Counted from the stretch's first letter, positions 1 to 8,686 are shown. The stretch is 64,000 nucleotides of DNA from Candidatus Desulfofervidus auxilii (GCF_001577525.1 NZ_CP013015.1:2344656-2408655), one strand, 5' to 3'. The notes: generated from the sequence alone by a model not told the origin. Numbers and translations are program-made.

Positions 1-844
1 GTCTTTTACCTATTTCTTTAAGTGTAAGAGGTTTATCTGCTAACAAACGTAATTCTAAAATATCTTTTTCCTTAGGAGAAAGTTCTTTTTTAATGACCTC
101 TATTTTTTGAGCTACTAGTTCTTTAATTTCATTCCTTGCCCAGATTTCTTCTGGGGATTTCTCTGGTAAGGGAATAACTTCCTTAAAAGTGTCTTTTGTT
201 TCAGGATTAAGGGGTGCATCCAGAGAAAATTCGCCTCCTTCCATACGTTGTTCCATTTCAATAACATCCTTTTCTCGCACATTAAGCTTTTTAGCGATTA
301 ATTTAGGGATAGGTTCATAACCTAGCCGGGTCAAATTTTGTTTTTCTTTCTGAAGGTTATAAAACAATTTTCGTTGGGCCTGAGTAGTGCCTACTTTTAC
401 TAATCGCCAATTATCCAAGATAAATTTTAGAATATAGGCCTTAATCCAAAAAGATGCATAATAAGGAAAGCGAATGCCTTTATCTGGGTCATACTTTTTT
501 AAACCCATCATGAGCCCAATATTTCCTTCTTGAATTAAGTCCATCAAATTGCTTGCCCAGAAACTTTGAAACTCCAAGGCAATCTTTATTACTAGACGAA
601 GATTTGAAGTAATAAGCTTAAAAGCCGCTTCCTTGTCTTTTTTTTCTTTATAAAGGTGAGCTAAACGAAATTCTTCCTCAGGTGTAAGTAAAGGATATTG
701 GTTAACTTCCCACAAATACCTCTGAATAATAGCGGCACCAGAGGGGGGAACCAAAGTATTTTTCACCTCTGGTGGTGACAAAGAGGGTATTTCTTGAACC
801 TCTACTTCTTCCATAAAATCGTTTTCTTTATCAAACTTTTTCAT
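1..844 (-). CDS. rpoH: RNA polymerase sigma-32 (heat-shock) factor, C-terminus cut by window edge
   Basis: Read by hand from the minus strand; the gene runs off the left edge, leaving about 281 residues. Region 2 is clear (LRLVIKIALEF, then NLMDLIQEGNIGLM and FPYYASFWIKAYI). It is followed by QRKLFYNL, the RpoH-box-like motif that separates sigma-32 from housekeeping sigma-70. The last visible residues (LSPKEKDILELRLL) begin region 4. The product should direct RNA polymerase to heat-shock promoters. The start at 844 gives MKKFDKEND; a second in-frame ATG lies at 814. Neither start has a good ribosome binding site. A promoter-like pair ends only 7 bases before the first ATG. The family assignment is firm; the start is not. 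Confidence 0.9.
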   Translation of the reverse strand, partial: MKKFDKENDFMEEVEVQEIPSLSPPEVKNTLVPPSGAAIIQRYLWEVNQYPLLTPEEEFRLAHLYKEKKDKEAAFKLITSNLRLVIKIALEFQSFWASNLMDLIQEGNIGLMMGLKKYDPDKGIRFPYYASFWIKAYILKFILDNWRLVKVGTTQAQRKLFYNLQKEKQNLTRLGYEPIPKLIAKKLNVREKDVIEMEQRMEGGEFSLDAPLNPETKDTFKEVIPLPEKSPEEIWARNEIKELVAQKIEVIKKELSPKEKDILELRLLADKPLTLKEIGKR

Positions 845-851
845 AAAAATT

Positions 852-880
852 ATGTTACCACAGAGAGACAGGGTTGCCAA
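852..880 (-). promoter_or_regulatory. Sigma-70-like promoter in front of rpoH
   Basis: On the minus strand TTGGCA (875-880) and TAACAT (852-857) are separated by exactly 17 bases. The start of transcription would fall at or next to the ATG at 844. This would make a leaderless message, or else move the true start to the ATG at 814. The -10 box is weak (4 of 6 matches). Confidence 0.35.
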
Positions 881-911
881 GGTAGGTATAAAATGACAAA
901 TTAGTTAAAAT

Positions 912-1409
912 ATGCAGTCAATGCAGAAATTCAATCAACAACTGGAAATCTTTTCTTTTTGCTCTCCCCAAGAGTTTAAGTCTTTTTTAGTCTCATTGAT
1001 AAATGTGTATCTTTCTGGATATAAAGGATTAGAAGGATATGCCTATACTGACAAGGGAGATGTGAAAAGGTATTTGAAATGGCTTTATAAAAAGGATCCA
1101 GAGGCATTTTTTGTAGCTAGTTTGAAAAATAAAACAGTGGGCTTTGTCAGTGGTTGCCGTTACTGGCACGATAGAATATATGGAGAAATCGGAGAACTGC
1201 ATGAAATAGTAGTAGATAAATCCTTTCAAGGACAGGGAATTGGTAAGGCACTGCATGAAACCATGTTGTCATTTCTTTTCAAGTATCATAGGATAATAGG
1301 ACTTTGGGTAGGAGAGAAAAATAAAAAGGCCATAAAATTTTACCAGGATTCTGGATTTAAGATTGTTGGTCAGGTAGGTAAATGGTTCAGGATGATAAAA
1401 GAGAAATAA
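912..1409 (+). CDS. GNAT-family N-acetyltransferase
   Basis: A 165-residue protein of normal GNAT size. The acetyl-CoA binding segment is visible near residues 92-115: IVVDKSFQGQGIGKAL contains the Q-x-x-G-x-G signature. It is followed by the late beta-strand motif KKAIKFYQDSGF, typical of RimI-like enzymes. It should transfer an acetyl group from acetyl-CoA to an amine; the substrate cannot be read from sequence. The gene is divergent from rpoH, and its 3' end overlaps the M20 gene by 28 bases in another frame, so the two are probably cotranscribed. An alternative ATG lies at 921; neither start has a clear Shine-Dalgarno. Confidence 0.85.
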   Translation: MQSMQKFNQQLEIFSFCSPQEFKSFLVSLINVYLSGYKGLEGYAYTDKGDVKRYLKWLYKKDPEAFFVASLKNKTVGFVSGCRYWHDRIYGEIGELHEIVVDKSFQGQGIGKALHETMLSFLFKYHRIIGLWVGEKNKKAIKFYQDSGFKIVGQVGKWFRMIKEK

Positions 1410-2440
1410 TTCAATTATTGCTTACCCTTCTTTCTATTCCCAGTCCCAGTGGGGAAGAAATGCCTTTATTACAATGGATAGAAACCTATCTATATAATTG
1501 TGATTTCAAGACCTATTGGCAAAAAGTAACAGATAATAGGGCTAATTTGTGTGCTTATCGTGGACATCCCCAATACCTCATAGCTACTCATGTGGATACA
1601 GTTCCTGCTTGGGGTCACCCTTATGCATTTTCACCCAAAATTGAAGGAGGAAAAATTTGGGGAAGAGGGGCCATAGATACCAAAGGTCAACTGGCTGCCT
1701 TACTTAAGGCCATAAAGGAAACAGATGCTTCTTGTGCCATAGCCCTTTTTATAGATGAGGAAGAAGAGGGATTGGGTTCAGAGAAATATATTCCTCCCTT
1801 TTCATTTAAAGGAGCAGTGGTATTAGAACCCACTAATCTATCTTTGGCCATAGCTGAAGCAGGTAATATTGAGATTTATTTAAAGATTAAAGGTAAGGCT
1901 GCTCACGGTGCTTTGTTTGGTAGAGGGAAAAATGCCATAGAAGTCTTTTGTGATTTTTATCAAAGGCTAAAATTATTACCTGATTTGCAATATTCTCATT
2001 CTTTTTTTAAATATTCAGGTATAAATATTGGGAGAATAAAGGGGGGTATTGATTGTCAATTGGTAGCAGAAGATTGCGAGGCTGAAATAGATATCCCTGT
2101 TTTGCCTGGAAATGATTTAGAAAAAGTTTGGCAAGAAATTAAAGATTTGTTAAATGAATTTCCCCTTACCTGGGAATTGAAGTCATTTGATGCTCCTTGG
2201 GAGATTTCGCCTCAAGAACAAGTAGTAAAAAGATTGGTAGAATGCATAGAAGCAGAGATGTTTGTTAGTTTTAGCGGTATGAACGCCTGGACAGATGCAG
2301 CCAATTTATTCAAAAAGGGAATTCCCAGTGTGGTTTTTGGGGTAGGAGATTTGGCCTTGGCCCATACTGCTGATGAGCATGTGGATATAGAAGAAGTGTT
2401 AAAGTTGAGCAGAATTTTAAAAAGATTTTTGGAAGTCTAA
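1382..2440 (+). CDS. M20-family metallo-deacylase (ArgE/DapE/LysK-like)
   Basis: A 352-residue zinc amidohydrolase. Metal and catalytic motifs are in the family order: ATHVDTVP (His, near residue 70), GRGAIDTKG (bridging Asp, near 100), DEEEEG (general-base Glu, near 128), VLEPT (Glu, near 150) and AHTADEHV near the C-terminus. AHGALFGRG marks the dimerisation/lid domain. The short length and motif spacing resemble the LysK clade that deacylates LysW-bound lysine or ornithine. No lysW or lysine-biosynthesis neighbour is visible, so the substrate stays open. The start overlaps the acetyltransferase by 28 bases, and the glycosyltransferase begins 6 bases after the stop. Confidence 0.85.
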   Translation: MVQDDKREIIQLLLTLLSIPSPSGEEMPLLQWIETYLYNCDFKTYWQKVTDNRANLCAYRGHPQYLIATHVDTVPAWGHPYAFSPKIEGGKIWGRGAIDTKGQLAALLKAIKETDASCAIALFIDEEEEGLGSEKYIPPFSFKGAVVLEPTNLSLAIAEAGNIEIYLKIKGKAAHGALFGRGKNAIEVFCDFYQRLKLLPDLQYSHSFFKYSGINIGRIKGGIDCQLVAEDCEAEIDIPVLPGNDLEKVWQEIKDLLNEFPLTWELKSFDAPWEISPQEQVVKRLVECIEAEMFVSFSGMNAWTDAANLFKKGIPSVVFGVGDLALAHTADEHVDIEEVLKLSRILKRFLEV

Positions 2441-2446
2441 AAACTA

Positions 2447-3175
2447 ATGGAAAACACTTTTTTATCGGTAATCATTCCTGCTTATAATGAGGAAGCACGC
2501 ATTAAAAATACTCTAGAAAAAATCCATTCTTACTTAAAAAACCAGGATTACACCTATGAGATAATAATAGTAAATGATGGAAGCACAGATAATACATGGG
2601 CATTAGTAAATGAAATAGCTCAAAAAATAAAAGAAGTTAGGATTTTAAAAAATGAAAAAAACAGAGGTAAAGGATTTACTATAAAAAAGGGGTTTTTGAA
2701 TGCCAAAGGGAAATATCTACTTTTTACTGATGCTGATCTTTCTACTCCCATTGAAGAAGTGGAAAAACTTATATCTTGGTTAAAAAAAGGATATGATATT
2801 GCTATTGGCTCAAGGGCTCTAAAGGAATCTCATATCCAGATTCATCAACCCTGGTATCGTGAACTAGCAGGCAGAATTTTTAACCTTTTTGTTCAGGCTA
2901 TGGCTGTGCCAGGAATAAAGGATACTCAATGTGGTTTTAAGTGTTTTGCTCAAAAGGCTGCCTTAGAGATTTGTGAAAGACAAAAAATAGAAAAATTTAG
3001 TTTTGATGTAGAAATGCTTTATATAGGCAGAAAACTTGGTTATAAAATCAAAGAAGTCCCTATTTGCTGGTTTAACAACCCTCATACCAAGGTAAATTTC
3101 CTCAAAGATGGGTATAGGATGTGCCTGGATTTGATAAGAATTAGGCTTAATGAGTTAAAGGGAATGTATGATTAA
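2447..3175 (+). CDS. Family 2 glycosyltransferase, polyprenyl-phosphate glucosyltransferase-like
   Basis: A 242-residue soluble GT2 enzyme. It shows SVIIPAYNEEARI at the N-terminus, IIIVNDGSTDNT (first Asp motif), FTDADLSTP (the DxD metal/nucleotide-sugar motif) and DTQCGFKCF further on. The DADLSTP form and the length match the dolichyl-/undecaprenyl-phosphate glucosyltransferase branch, which makes lipid-monophosphate-linked sugars. No membrane anchor is present, unlike ArnC. The next gene, a large membrane GT-C-like protein, overlaps its end by 8 bases. The pair therefore suggests synthesis and use of a lipid-linked sugar donor. Confidence 0.85.
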   Translation: MENTFLSVIIPAYNEEARIKNTLEKIHSYLKNQDYTYEIIIVNDGSTDNTWALVNEIAQKIKEVRILKNEKNRGKGFTIKKGFLNAKGKYLLFTDADLSTPIEEVEKLISWLKKGYDIAIGSRALKESHIQIHQPWYRELAGRIFNLFVQAMAVPGIKDTQCGFKCFAQKAALEICERQKIEKFSFDVEMLYIGRKLGYKIKEVPICWFNNPHTKVNFLKDGYRMCLDLIRIRLNELKGMYD

Positions 3176-5309
3176 TGAAAAAAAGACCCTCTTTATAGTT
3201 TTGATAGGGTATGTATTTATTACATTATTAATGACTTATCCGCTTGTTTTTCACCTCACCACCCACATTCCGGGAGATGCAGGAGACGGACATCAAAATC
3301 TATGGAATATATGGCACTTTAAAAAAAGACTGCTTAATTTTCAAAATCCATTTTATACCAACTATCTTTATTACCCTATTGGGGTTAAACTCATTTTTCA
3401 TACATACGGTGTATTTAACAATCTACTTGTTTTACCATTTAATAATATAGTTTTGGCCTATAATTTTATTGTTTTATTTTCCTTTGTTATGTCTGCTATG
3501 GGGATGTATTTTCTTTCATTTTACCTAACACAGGATAAGTTTGGTTCGTTTATTGCTGGAGTTATCTTTTCCTTTTGTCCTTATAAATTTGCTCACCTAT
3601 TAGGTCACCTAAATTTAGTATCTACAGAGTGGATTCCATTTTATATTTTGTATTTAATAAAAACATTTAAAGAGCCGTTTAGTTATAAAAACATTTGTCT
3701 AGCAAGCATATTTTTTCTCTCTACCATTCTTTGTTCCTATTATTATGTTTTTTATCTTATAATATTTACTACTTTATTTTTTACTTTTGAAGTTAAAAAT
3801 AGGATATTCACCAAAAGAACTTTCTTTCTGATACTCTTTATCTTCATTTCAGTATTTCCTCTCTTAGTTATGGGATTTCAAGCATATTTAGAAGGTGATT
3901 TTATAAAAGGAAGTGGCTATAAACAGTTTTCAGCAGATTTATTGGCCTTTTTTATCCCAAGTCCTCTTCATCCTCTGTTTGGTCCTTATGTCAAACCTAT
4001 TTATTCTGCATTTCGAGCCGGCGGAACCGAGGGAATAGTTTTTATGGGTTATATTGTTTTGGCATTATTTATTTACAGCGTCCTTTCTTCTCAAAGAAAA
4101 AAACTTAAATTTTGGCTAATCTCTGCTTTGTGTTTTTTTATTCTTTCCTTAGGTCCTATGCTTCAAATATATGGACATGGCATTTTCCTCTTACCATACC
4201 AACCTTTATACCATCTGCCTTTAATAGGTGCTTTCCGGGTCCCCAGTAGATTCGATATCATGCTCACTTTATGTTTAGCTATTATTGCTGGTTATCAAAT
4301 AAAACTTTTCTTATCAAAATTTTCTTTAAAAAAGAGATTTATCTTAACCTCTATTTTCTCTGCATTTATCATATTTGAATATGCTGCTTTTCCTTATCCC
4401 TTGGACCCCTGGCCATCAAGCAGATTGGCCCATGATATAAAACCTGCATTTAAAGGTCCATCAAAAGGTTCTATTTTATTTATTCCCTTTGGTGATTGTG
4501 GTCAATATGGGGCGGCAACACTTATGTACTTTCAAACTATCTTCAATCGGCCCATGCTTGGAGGATACATTTCACGGACTCCGCCTTGGCTGGTAAATTA
4601 TTATGAAAATGCCCCTATTATAGGCACAATAAAAAAACTAGCTAGGGGAAACCAAGTAAGTAAAGAAAGGATAATTAAGGATAGAGAATTAATAGAAGAA
4701 ATGATAAGACTTTACAATATTCAATATATTGTAGGTATTAAGGAATTTCTCAATGAATCTTTAATAGAATATTGCACTACAATATTTAGTCAACATGTTA
4801 TTTCTTGCAAAAAGCTTGATGATATTTTAATAATATGCCCTTTAAGACCAATACCTCCTTCAAAAGGTCTTAGGATAGATTTTTCAAAATATGCTTCAAA
4901 ACTCTACATTATAAAAGGGTTAACAGATGGGTTGGTTTCAGAAAAACATATTAAATTAGCTCAAAAGAAAGGTTCTTTCCTTATTCTTCCTCCTTTAGGA
5001 AAAGGCAGTCATAAATTGATATTAAAAATGAAATCTTTTACTGATAAGGGTGAAATTAATATCTTTTTAAATAAAGAGAAAGTTCTTCAACGAAAACTAA
5101 GCAAGGGAAATTTAGTCTTTGAATTTAAGCCATCTGAAAATTTAGCTCAAAAACATAACTTTTTAGAGCTTAAATATAAAAATGTTCCCTCTTTAAAAAA
5201 ATCAGATTATCAAAATAATTTTATCTATTGCCCAGATAAAAAAGCCTTGCCTCTATCCTTTATTTCTCTTGAAATCACCTCCAACCTACCATCATTACCC
5301 CAACCATGA
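3168..5309 (+). CDS. Large polytopic membrane protein, GT-C glycosyltransferase-like
   Basis: A 713-residue protein with about 11 hydrophobic segments in the first 430 residues and a soluble C-terminal domain of about 280 residues. The first periplasmic loop after TM1 carries HIPGDAGDGHQNLWNIW, an acidic motif where GT-C enzymes (PMT/ArnT fold) keep their catalytic Asp. Residues GAFRVPSRFD in a later loop are also typical of this uncharacterised family. By fold and context it would transfer a sugar from a polyprenyl-phosphate donor made by the preceding GT2 to an external acceptor. The acceptor is unknown. Its 3' end overlaps the convergent flippase-like gene by 35 bases. Confidence 0.7.
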   Translation: MINEKKTLFIVLIGYVFITLLMTYPLVFHLTTHIPGDAGDGHQNLWNIWHFKKRLLNFQNPFYTNYLYYPIGVKLIFHTYGVFNNLLVLPFNNIVLAYNFIVLFSFVMSAMGMYFLSFYLTQDKFGSFIAGVIFSFCPYKFAHLLGHLNLVSTEWIPFYILYLIKTFKEPFSYKNICLASIFFLSTILCSYYYVFYLIIFTTLFFTFEVKNRIFTKRTFFLILFIFISVFPLLVMGFQAYLEGDFIKGSGYKQFSADLLAFFIPSPLHPLFGPYVKPIYSAFRAGGTEGIVFMGYIVLALFIYSVLSSQRKKLKFWLISALCFFILSLGPMLQIYGHGIFLLPYQPLYHLPLIGAFRVPSRFDIMLTLCLAIIAGYQIKLFLSKFSLKKRFILTSIFSAFIIFEYAAFPYPLDPWPSSRLAHDIKPAFKGPSKGSILFIPFGDCGQYGAATLMYFQTIFNRPMLGGYISRTPPWLVNYYENAPIIGTIKKLARGNQVSKERIIKDRELIEEMIRLYNIQYIVGIKEFLNESLIEYCTTIFSQHVISCKKLDDILIICPLRPIPPSKGLRIDFSKYASKLYIIKGLTDGLVSEKHIKLAQKKGSFLILPPLGKGSHKLILKMKSFTDKGEINIFLNKEKVLQRKLSKGNLVFEFKPSENLAQKHNFLELKYKNVPSLKKSDYQNNFIYCPDKKALPLSFISLEITSNLPSLPQP

Positions 5310-5637
5310 TGGTAAATATTCCCAACCACTGCATAGGAGAGATAGTTTCACCTAAAAATAGCCTGGAACCTAAGGCCACAAAGACATATCCTAAACTGAG
5401 TATAGGATAGGCATAACTGAGCTCAAATTTTGATAACACCACTATCCAAAGAAGCATACTTATTCCATAAAGACTCACTCCTGTGATGAAAAAAGGAGAA
5501 GAGATAAGAAATAAAATATTCTCTTGGCAAGAAACAGCCCTTTTTAAAAAAAGCTGGGCTATTACCCCTAAGAAAACACAAAGCAAGAGTAAAAAAACAC
5601 TTTTTAGCCTTGAAAGAGGAAAAATATGCCTATACAA
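5275..5637 (-). CDS. Small 4-TM DMT-superfamily protein (ArnE/ArnF-like subunit)
   Basis: A 120-residue protein with four predicted membrane helices and the half-EamA layout of the SMR/ArnE-ArnF group. Conserved features are AQLFLKRA in TM1, ELSYAYPILSLGYVFVALGS in TM3 and LGIFTIMVGVMMV in TM4. Such proteins work as paired subunits; ArnEF flips a polyprenyl-phosphate-linked aminosugar across the inner membrane. Its start overlaps the end of the upstream paralogue (5604-5954) by 34 bases, as expected for coexpressed subunits. The plus-strand GT2 and GT-C-like genes beside it support a role as flippase for their lipid-linked sugar. This is inference. Confidence 0.7.
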   Translation of the reverse strand: MYRHIFPLSRLKSVFLLLLCVFLGVIAQLFLKRAVSCQENILFLISSPFFITGVSLYGISMLLWIVVLSKFELSYAYPILSLGYVFVALGSRLFLGETISPMQWLGIFTIMVGVMMVGWR

Positions 5638-5954
5638 ATTGAACTAACTCCTAACCAGCGATGTAAAGGTACTTTTTCTTTAAAACCAATTTTGCCTACC
5701 AGTGTTATAATAACATAACTCAAAGAAAGCATGGGATAGGCTATAGATAATTTTACTGTCCTTAAAACAAACAACCAGCTCAACATGCCTAAAGCTAGAC
5801 TTATGCCTGCTAGAAGCACATAAGGTGTTGAGAAAATTTTGATAAAAATTCTTTTAACACAATTAATATTTCTGGAGGCCAATTTTTGGAATATCTGACC
5901 TAGAGAAATAAACACTATGGTTGCACTTATAAGGGAAATTTCTACAATATCCAT
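5604..5954 (-). CDS. Small 4-TM DMT-superfamily protein (ArnE/ArnF-like partner)
   Basis: A 116-residue, four-helix membrane protein paralogous to the next gene. It has SLGQIFQKLASR in TM1, KLSIAYPMLSLSYVIITLVG in TM3 and SSICIGIFFLFQG at the end. It is first in a two-gene minus-strand operon. Two adjacent half-size EamA proteins are the usual signature of a heteromeric transporter. Generic drug exporters of the EmrE type have different TM1 residues (a central Glu), and none is seen here. A lipid-sugar flippase is therefore the better reading. Confidence 0.7.
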   Translation of the reverse strand: MDIVEISLISATIVFISLGQIFQKLASRNINCVKRIFIKIFSTPYVLLAGISLALGMLSWLFVLRTVKLSIAYPMLSLSYVIITLVGKIGFKEKVPLHRWLGVSSICIGIFFLFQG

Positions 5955-6015
5955 TTAATTTTAGAACTGTAACAAGCCTCTATCGAGATGTCAATCTTAC
6001 TTGAAAAATAACCAA

Positions 6016-6101
6016 TGGTGCCGAAGGCGGGATTTGAACCCGCACGAGGAACCCCTCACCAGACCCTGAACCTGGCGCGTCTGCCGTTCCGCCACTTCGG
6101 C
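6016..6101 (-). tRNA. tRNA-Leu (anticodon CAG)
   Basis: The minus strand folds as a class II tRNA. The acceptor is GCCGAAG paired with CTTCGGC, followed by discriminator A and an encoded CCA. The anticodon stem CCAGG/TCTGG holds loop TTCAGGG, so the anticodon is CAG. A long variable arm and a T-arm with GGTTCAAATCC are present. It lies alone between the flippase pair and ribF. Confidence 0.95.
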
Positions 6102-6161
6102 CTTGCTTTTTCTTTAAAATTTTTTATAAAGAAAAATCTTTTTTGTCAACAAGGTATAGAA

Positions 6162-7097
6162 ATGGAAATTGTTAATTCGGTGAATGAGATCACTAAGCCT
6201 TTTTTGAATGCCGTGGTGACGGTAGGTAACTTTGATGGTGTCCATTTGGGACATCAAATGTTATTTAAAAAAGTCATAGAAAGGGCTCAAGATATTGGAG
6301 GCACATCTGTTGTCTTTACCTTTGACCCTCATCCAGTGGAAGTTTTAAAGGGAATACATGTCCCAGTTATCACTCCCCTCCCTCGAAAAATGGAACTCAT
6401 AGCCAGTAAAGGCATTGAAGTAGCTATATGTCAGCCTTTTACCTTGAAGTTTGCTCAGATTACGGCCGAAGAGTTTGTAAAAGATATCTTGATGCAAAAA
6501 ATTGGCATGAAAGAAATAATTGCTGGTTATGATTATAGCTTTGGCAAAGGGAGAGAGGGAAACTTAGAACTCCTTAAAAAATGGGGAGATGAGTTGGGAT
6601 TTAAGGTGCATGTAGTAGGGCCAATAAAGGTAAATGGAGTGGTGGTAAGTAGCACTAAGGTAAGAGAATTGATCCAAGAAGGCAAAGTAGAAAAAGTAAG
6701 AAAATTCTTAGGCCGTTATTACCAAGTGACTGGTAAGGTTATCCGAGGAAGGGACCGCGGAGGGAGGCTTTTGGGCATTCCTACGGCTAATCTGGCCTTG
6801 GTAAATGAGGTCTTTCCCAAGCTTGGCGTTTATGCTGTGGAAGTGATTTATCAGGGGAAAAAGTACCAGGGTGCGGCAAACATCGGCTTTAGCCCTACTT
6901 TTGGCAATAATGCCCTCTCGGTTGAGACCCATATTTTGGATTTTAATCAAGATATTTATGGAGAAGAGATTAAAATAAACTTTGTTAAAAAATTGCGTGA
7001 TGAAAGGAAGTTTTCCCGTGTGGAGGAATTGGTTACTCAAATTAAAAAAGACATTGAGACCGCTAGGAAGATATTATCTCAATTTTCTATTGCTTAG
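6162..7097 (+). CDS. ribF: Bifunctional riboflavin kinase / FAD synthetase
   Basis: A 311-residue protein. The N-terminal FMN adenylyltransferase domain has GNFDGVHLGHQ near residue 20, FTFDPHP near 55 and VSSTKVRELI near 165, and makes FAD from FMN. The C-terminal riboflavin kinase domain has VIRGRDRGGRLLGIPTANL near 195 and THILDFNQDIYGEEI near 265, and makes FMN from riboflavin. The ATG at 6162 has AAGG upstream and fits the usual length. The frame stays open back into the tRNA, but that extension reads tRNA sequence and is not credible. Its end overlaps the MEMO-AMMECR1 reading frame. Confidence 0.95.
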   Translation: MEIVNSVNEITKPFLNAVVTVGNFDGVHLGHQMLFKKVIERAQDIGGTSVVFTFDPHPVEVLKGIHVPVITPLPRKMELIASKGIEVAICQPFTLKFAQITAEEFVKDILMQKIGMKEIIAGYDYSFGKGREGNLELLKKWGDELGFKVHVVGPIKVNGVVVSSTKVRELIQEGKVEKVRKFLGRYYQVTGKVIRGRDRGGRLLGIPTANLALVNEVFPKLGVYAVEVIYQGKKYQGAANIGFSPTFGNNALSVETHILDFNQDIYGEEIKINFVKKLRDERKFSRVEELVTQIKKDIETARKILSQFSIA

Positions 7098-8532
7098 CCT
7101 TGTTTTAAACCTGTCTTCTAGCTGGGCTATAATACGTCCCTCAGCAGTAGCAGGGAAATGGTATAGAGAAGACCCCAAGGCACTTAAAGCCCAGATAGAG
7201 ACTTTTCTAAAAGACGCAAAATTGCCTTCCTTACCATCAAAGATTAATGCCCTGATTGTCCCCCATGCAGGCTATCGGTTTTCTGGCCCGACTGCGGCTT
7301 ATGCTTATAAGGCCATTGCCGGGCGAGGCTATAATCGGGTGGTGATTCTGGCCCCTTCTCATTATGCCCATTTTTATGGAGCATCTACTTTAGATGTGGT
7401 TGCTTATGAAACGCCATTAGGACAAGTGCCTGTGGATAGGAAAGTAGTGAAGGCATTATTAAAAAATCCTTTGTTTAAAGAACGTACTATGGCCCACTTA
7501 AGGGAACATGCCATTGAGGCCCAACTGCCCTTTCTACAAATAGTTTTAAAGGATTTTAAGATTGTTCCTATCTTGATTAGTGAGGTAAAGGATGAAGATA
7601 TTTTTATCCTGGCAGATATTTTAAAAAAAGTCTTGGGCAAAGATATAAAAAATACCCTTTTTATTGCCAGCTCTGATTTTACCCACTTTGGTCCTATGTA
7701 TGGTTATGTGCCTTTTAAAGAAAATATTTCAGAAAAAATCAAAAAAATGGATATGGAGGCAGTTGAGTTTATTAAAAAGGGTGATTCCAAAGGATTGTTA
7801 GATTATTACCATAAAACAAAAATCACTATTTGTGGCATTTATCCCATCGCTATTACTATTTCTTCTTTAGCTAAACAGCCTAAGGGATTTCTTTTACATT
7901 ATACGACTTCTGGAGAGATATTAAGCAATTACAGTAACTCTGTGAGTTATGTAGCCATGCTTTTAGATGAGCCTGGATTGAATCAGAATGAAAGGGAAAA
8001 CTTGTTAAAATTGGCCCGATTTACTTTAAAATATTACTTTAATCATGGTCATCCTCCTGCGGTTGAGGAAATTCCCATAAAAGTTTCTCCTGTCTTAAAA
8101 GAGAAAAAAGGGGCATTTGTTACCTTAAAAAAACACGGACAATTGAGGGGATGCATTGGATTTATAAGACCCATTTTCCCTCTTTATAAAACCGTCATGC
8201 AAGCAAGTCTTCAGGCAGCCTTTGCTGACCCTCGTTTTTTACCTTTACGTCAGGAGGAATTGAAAGAAATAGACATTGAGATTTCTGTGTTGGGGCCCAT
8301 TATTCCTGTAAAAAAAGTTGAAGAGATAAGAGTTGGTCGTGATGGACTTATCATTAAAAAAGATGGTCAGCAGGGACTACTTTTACCTCAGGTGGCAACT
8401 GAATTTAATCTGGATCGGCTAAAATTTTTAGAGTTGACTTGTAAAAAAGCAGGTCTTTCTCCCTCAGCCTGGAAAAAAGGGGCATCTATTTACCGCTTTA
8501 CGGCTGAGGTGTTTGGAGAGAAGAAACATTAA
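7018..8532 (+). CDS. MEMO-AMMECR1 fusion (AmmeMemoRadiSam proteins B and A) with apparent signal sequence
   Basis: About 505 residues. The first domain is MEMO-like: GKWYREDPKAL, LIVPHAGYRFSGP, VILAPSHYAHFYG, HAIEAQLPFLQ and SSDFTHFG keep the His residues of the dioxygenase-like metal site. The second is AMMECR1-like, with LRGCIGF and AFADPRF. The radical-SAM third member of this system is not in the window. A basic stretch and a hydrophobic run ending SSSWA precede the MEMO domain and look like a signal peptide, which would be unusual. I chose the GTG at 7018 because GGAAG sits 7 bases upstream; ATGs at 6982 and 7000 are alternatives. All of them overlap ribF. The biochemical role of the family is unsettled. 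Confidence 0.8.
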   Translation: MWRNWLLKLKKTLRPLGRYYLNFLLLSLVLNLSSSWAIIRPSAVAGKWYREDPKALKAQIETFLKDAKLPSLPSKINALIVPHAGYRFSGPTAAYAYKAIAGRGYNRVVILAPSHYAHFYGASTLDVVAYETPLGQVPVDRKVVKALLKNPLFKERTMAHLREHAIEAQLPFLQIVLKDFKIVPILISEVKDEDIFILADILKKVLGKDIKNTLFIASSDFTHFGPMYGYVPFKENISEKIKKMDMEAVEFIKKGDSKGLLDYYHKTKITICGIYPIAITISSLAKQPKGFLLHYTTSGEILSNYSNSVSYVAMLLDEPGLNQNERENLLKLARFTLKYYFNHGHPPAVEEIPIKVSPVLKEKKGAFVTLKKHGQLRGCIGFIRPIFPLYKTVMQASLQAAFADPRFLPLRQEELKEIDIEISVLGPIIPVKKVEEIRVGRDGLIIKKDGQQGLLLPQVATEFNLDRLKFLELTCKKAGLSPSAWKKGASIYRFTAEVFGEKKH

Positions 8533-8559
8533 ACGGGAGTTTTGGGCTGGCAACTTAAG

Positions 8560-8588
8560 TTGACAATCCCTTTTTTTTATGCTATTTT
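8560..8588 (+). promoter_or_regulatory. Sigma-70 promoter of the shikimate operon leader
   Basis: A perfect TTGACA (8560-8565) is followed after exactly 17 bases by TATTTT (8583-8588, 4 of 6). Transcription would begin near 8595, about 20 bases before the leader peptide start codon. This is a normal distance for a translated attenuator leader. Confidence 0.65.
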
Positions 8589-8617
8589 CACCTACGTTTT
8601 ATTGAGAAAGGGTAAAA

Positions 8618-8686
8618 ATGCAACAATTGAAGGGTGGTTTTTATTATTTTAGCTATTTTGATTTGGGTCTGCCCACTGTTTCATAA
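8618..8686 (+). CDS. Phe/Tyr-rich leader peptide of the shikimate operon attenuator (22 aa)
   Basis: A short reading frame with a good ribosome binding site (AAAGGG, 5 bases before the ATG). It encodes 22 residues starting MQQLKGG, then FYYFSYF (residues 8-14), then DLGLPTVS and TAA. Six of seven consecutive codons are TTT or TAT, and no Trp codon is in frame. Codon runs for the end product are the hallmark of leader peptides such as those of the trp, his and phe operons. The 3' part of the frame contains the first arm of the attenuator (8666-8676). The peptide itself probably has no function beyond ribosome positioning when charged tRNA-Phe or tRNA-Tyr is short. Confidence 0.85.
   Translation: MQQLKGGFYYFSYFDLGLPTVS

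Noticed and set aside
6015-6161. In-frame extension of ribF back into the tRNA-Leu gene
   Set aside because: It reads the complement of the tRNA (VPKAGFEPARG is the usual false peptide from a tRNA T-arm). The ATG at 6162 fits the family length.
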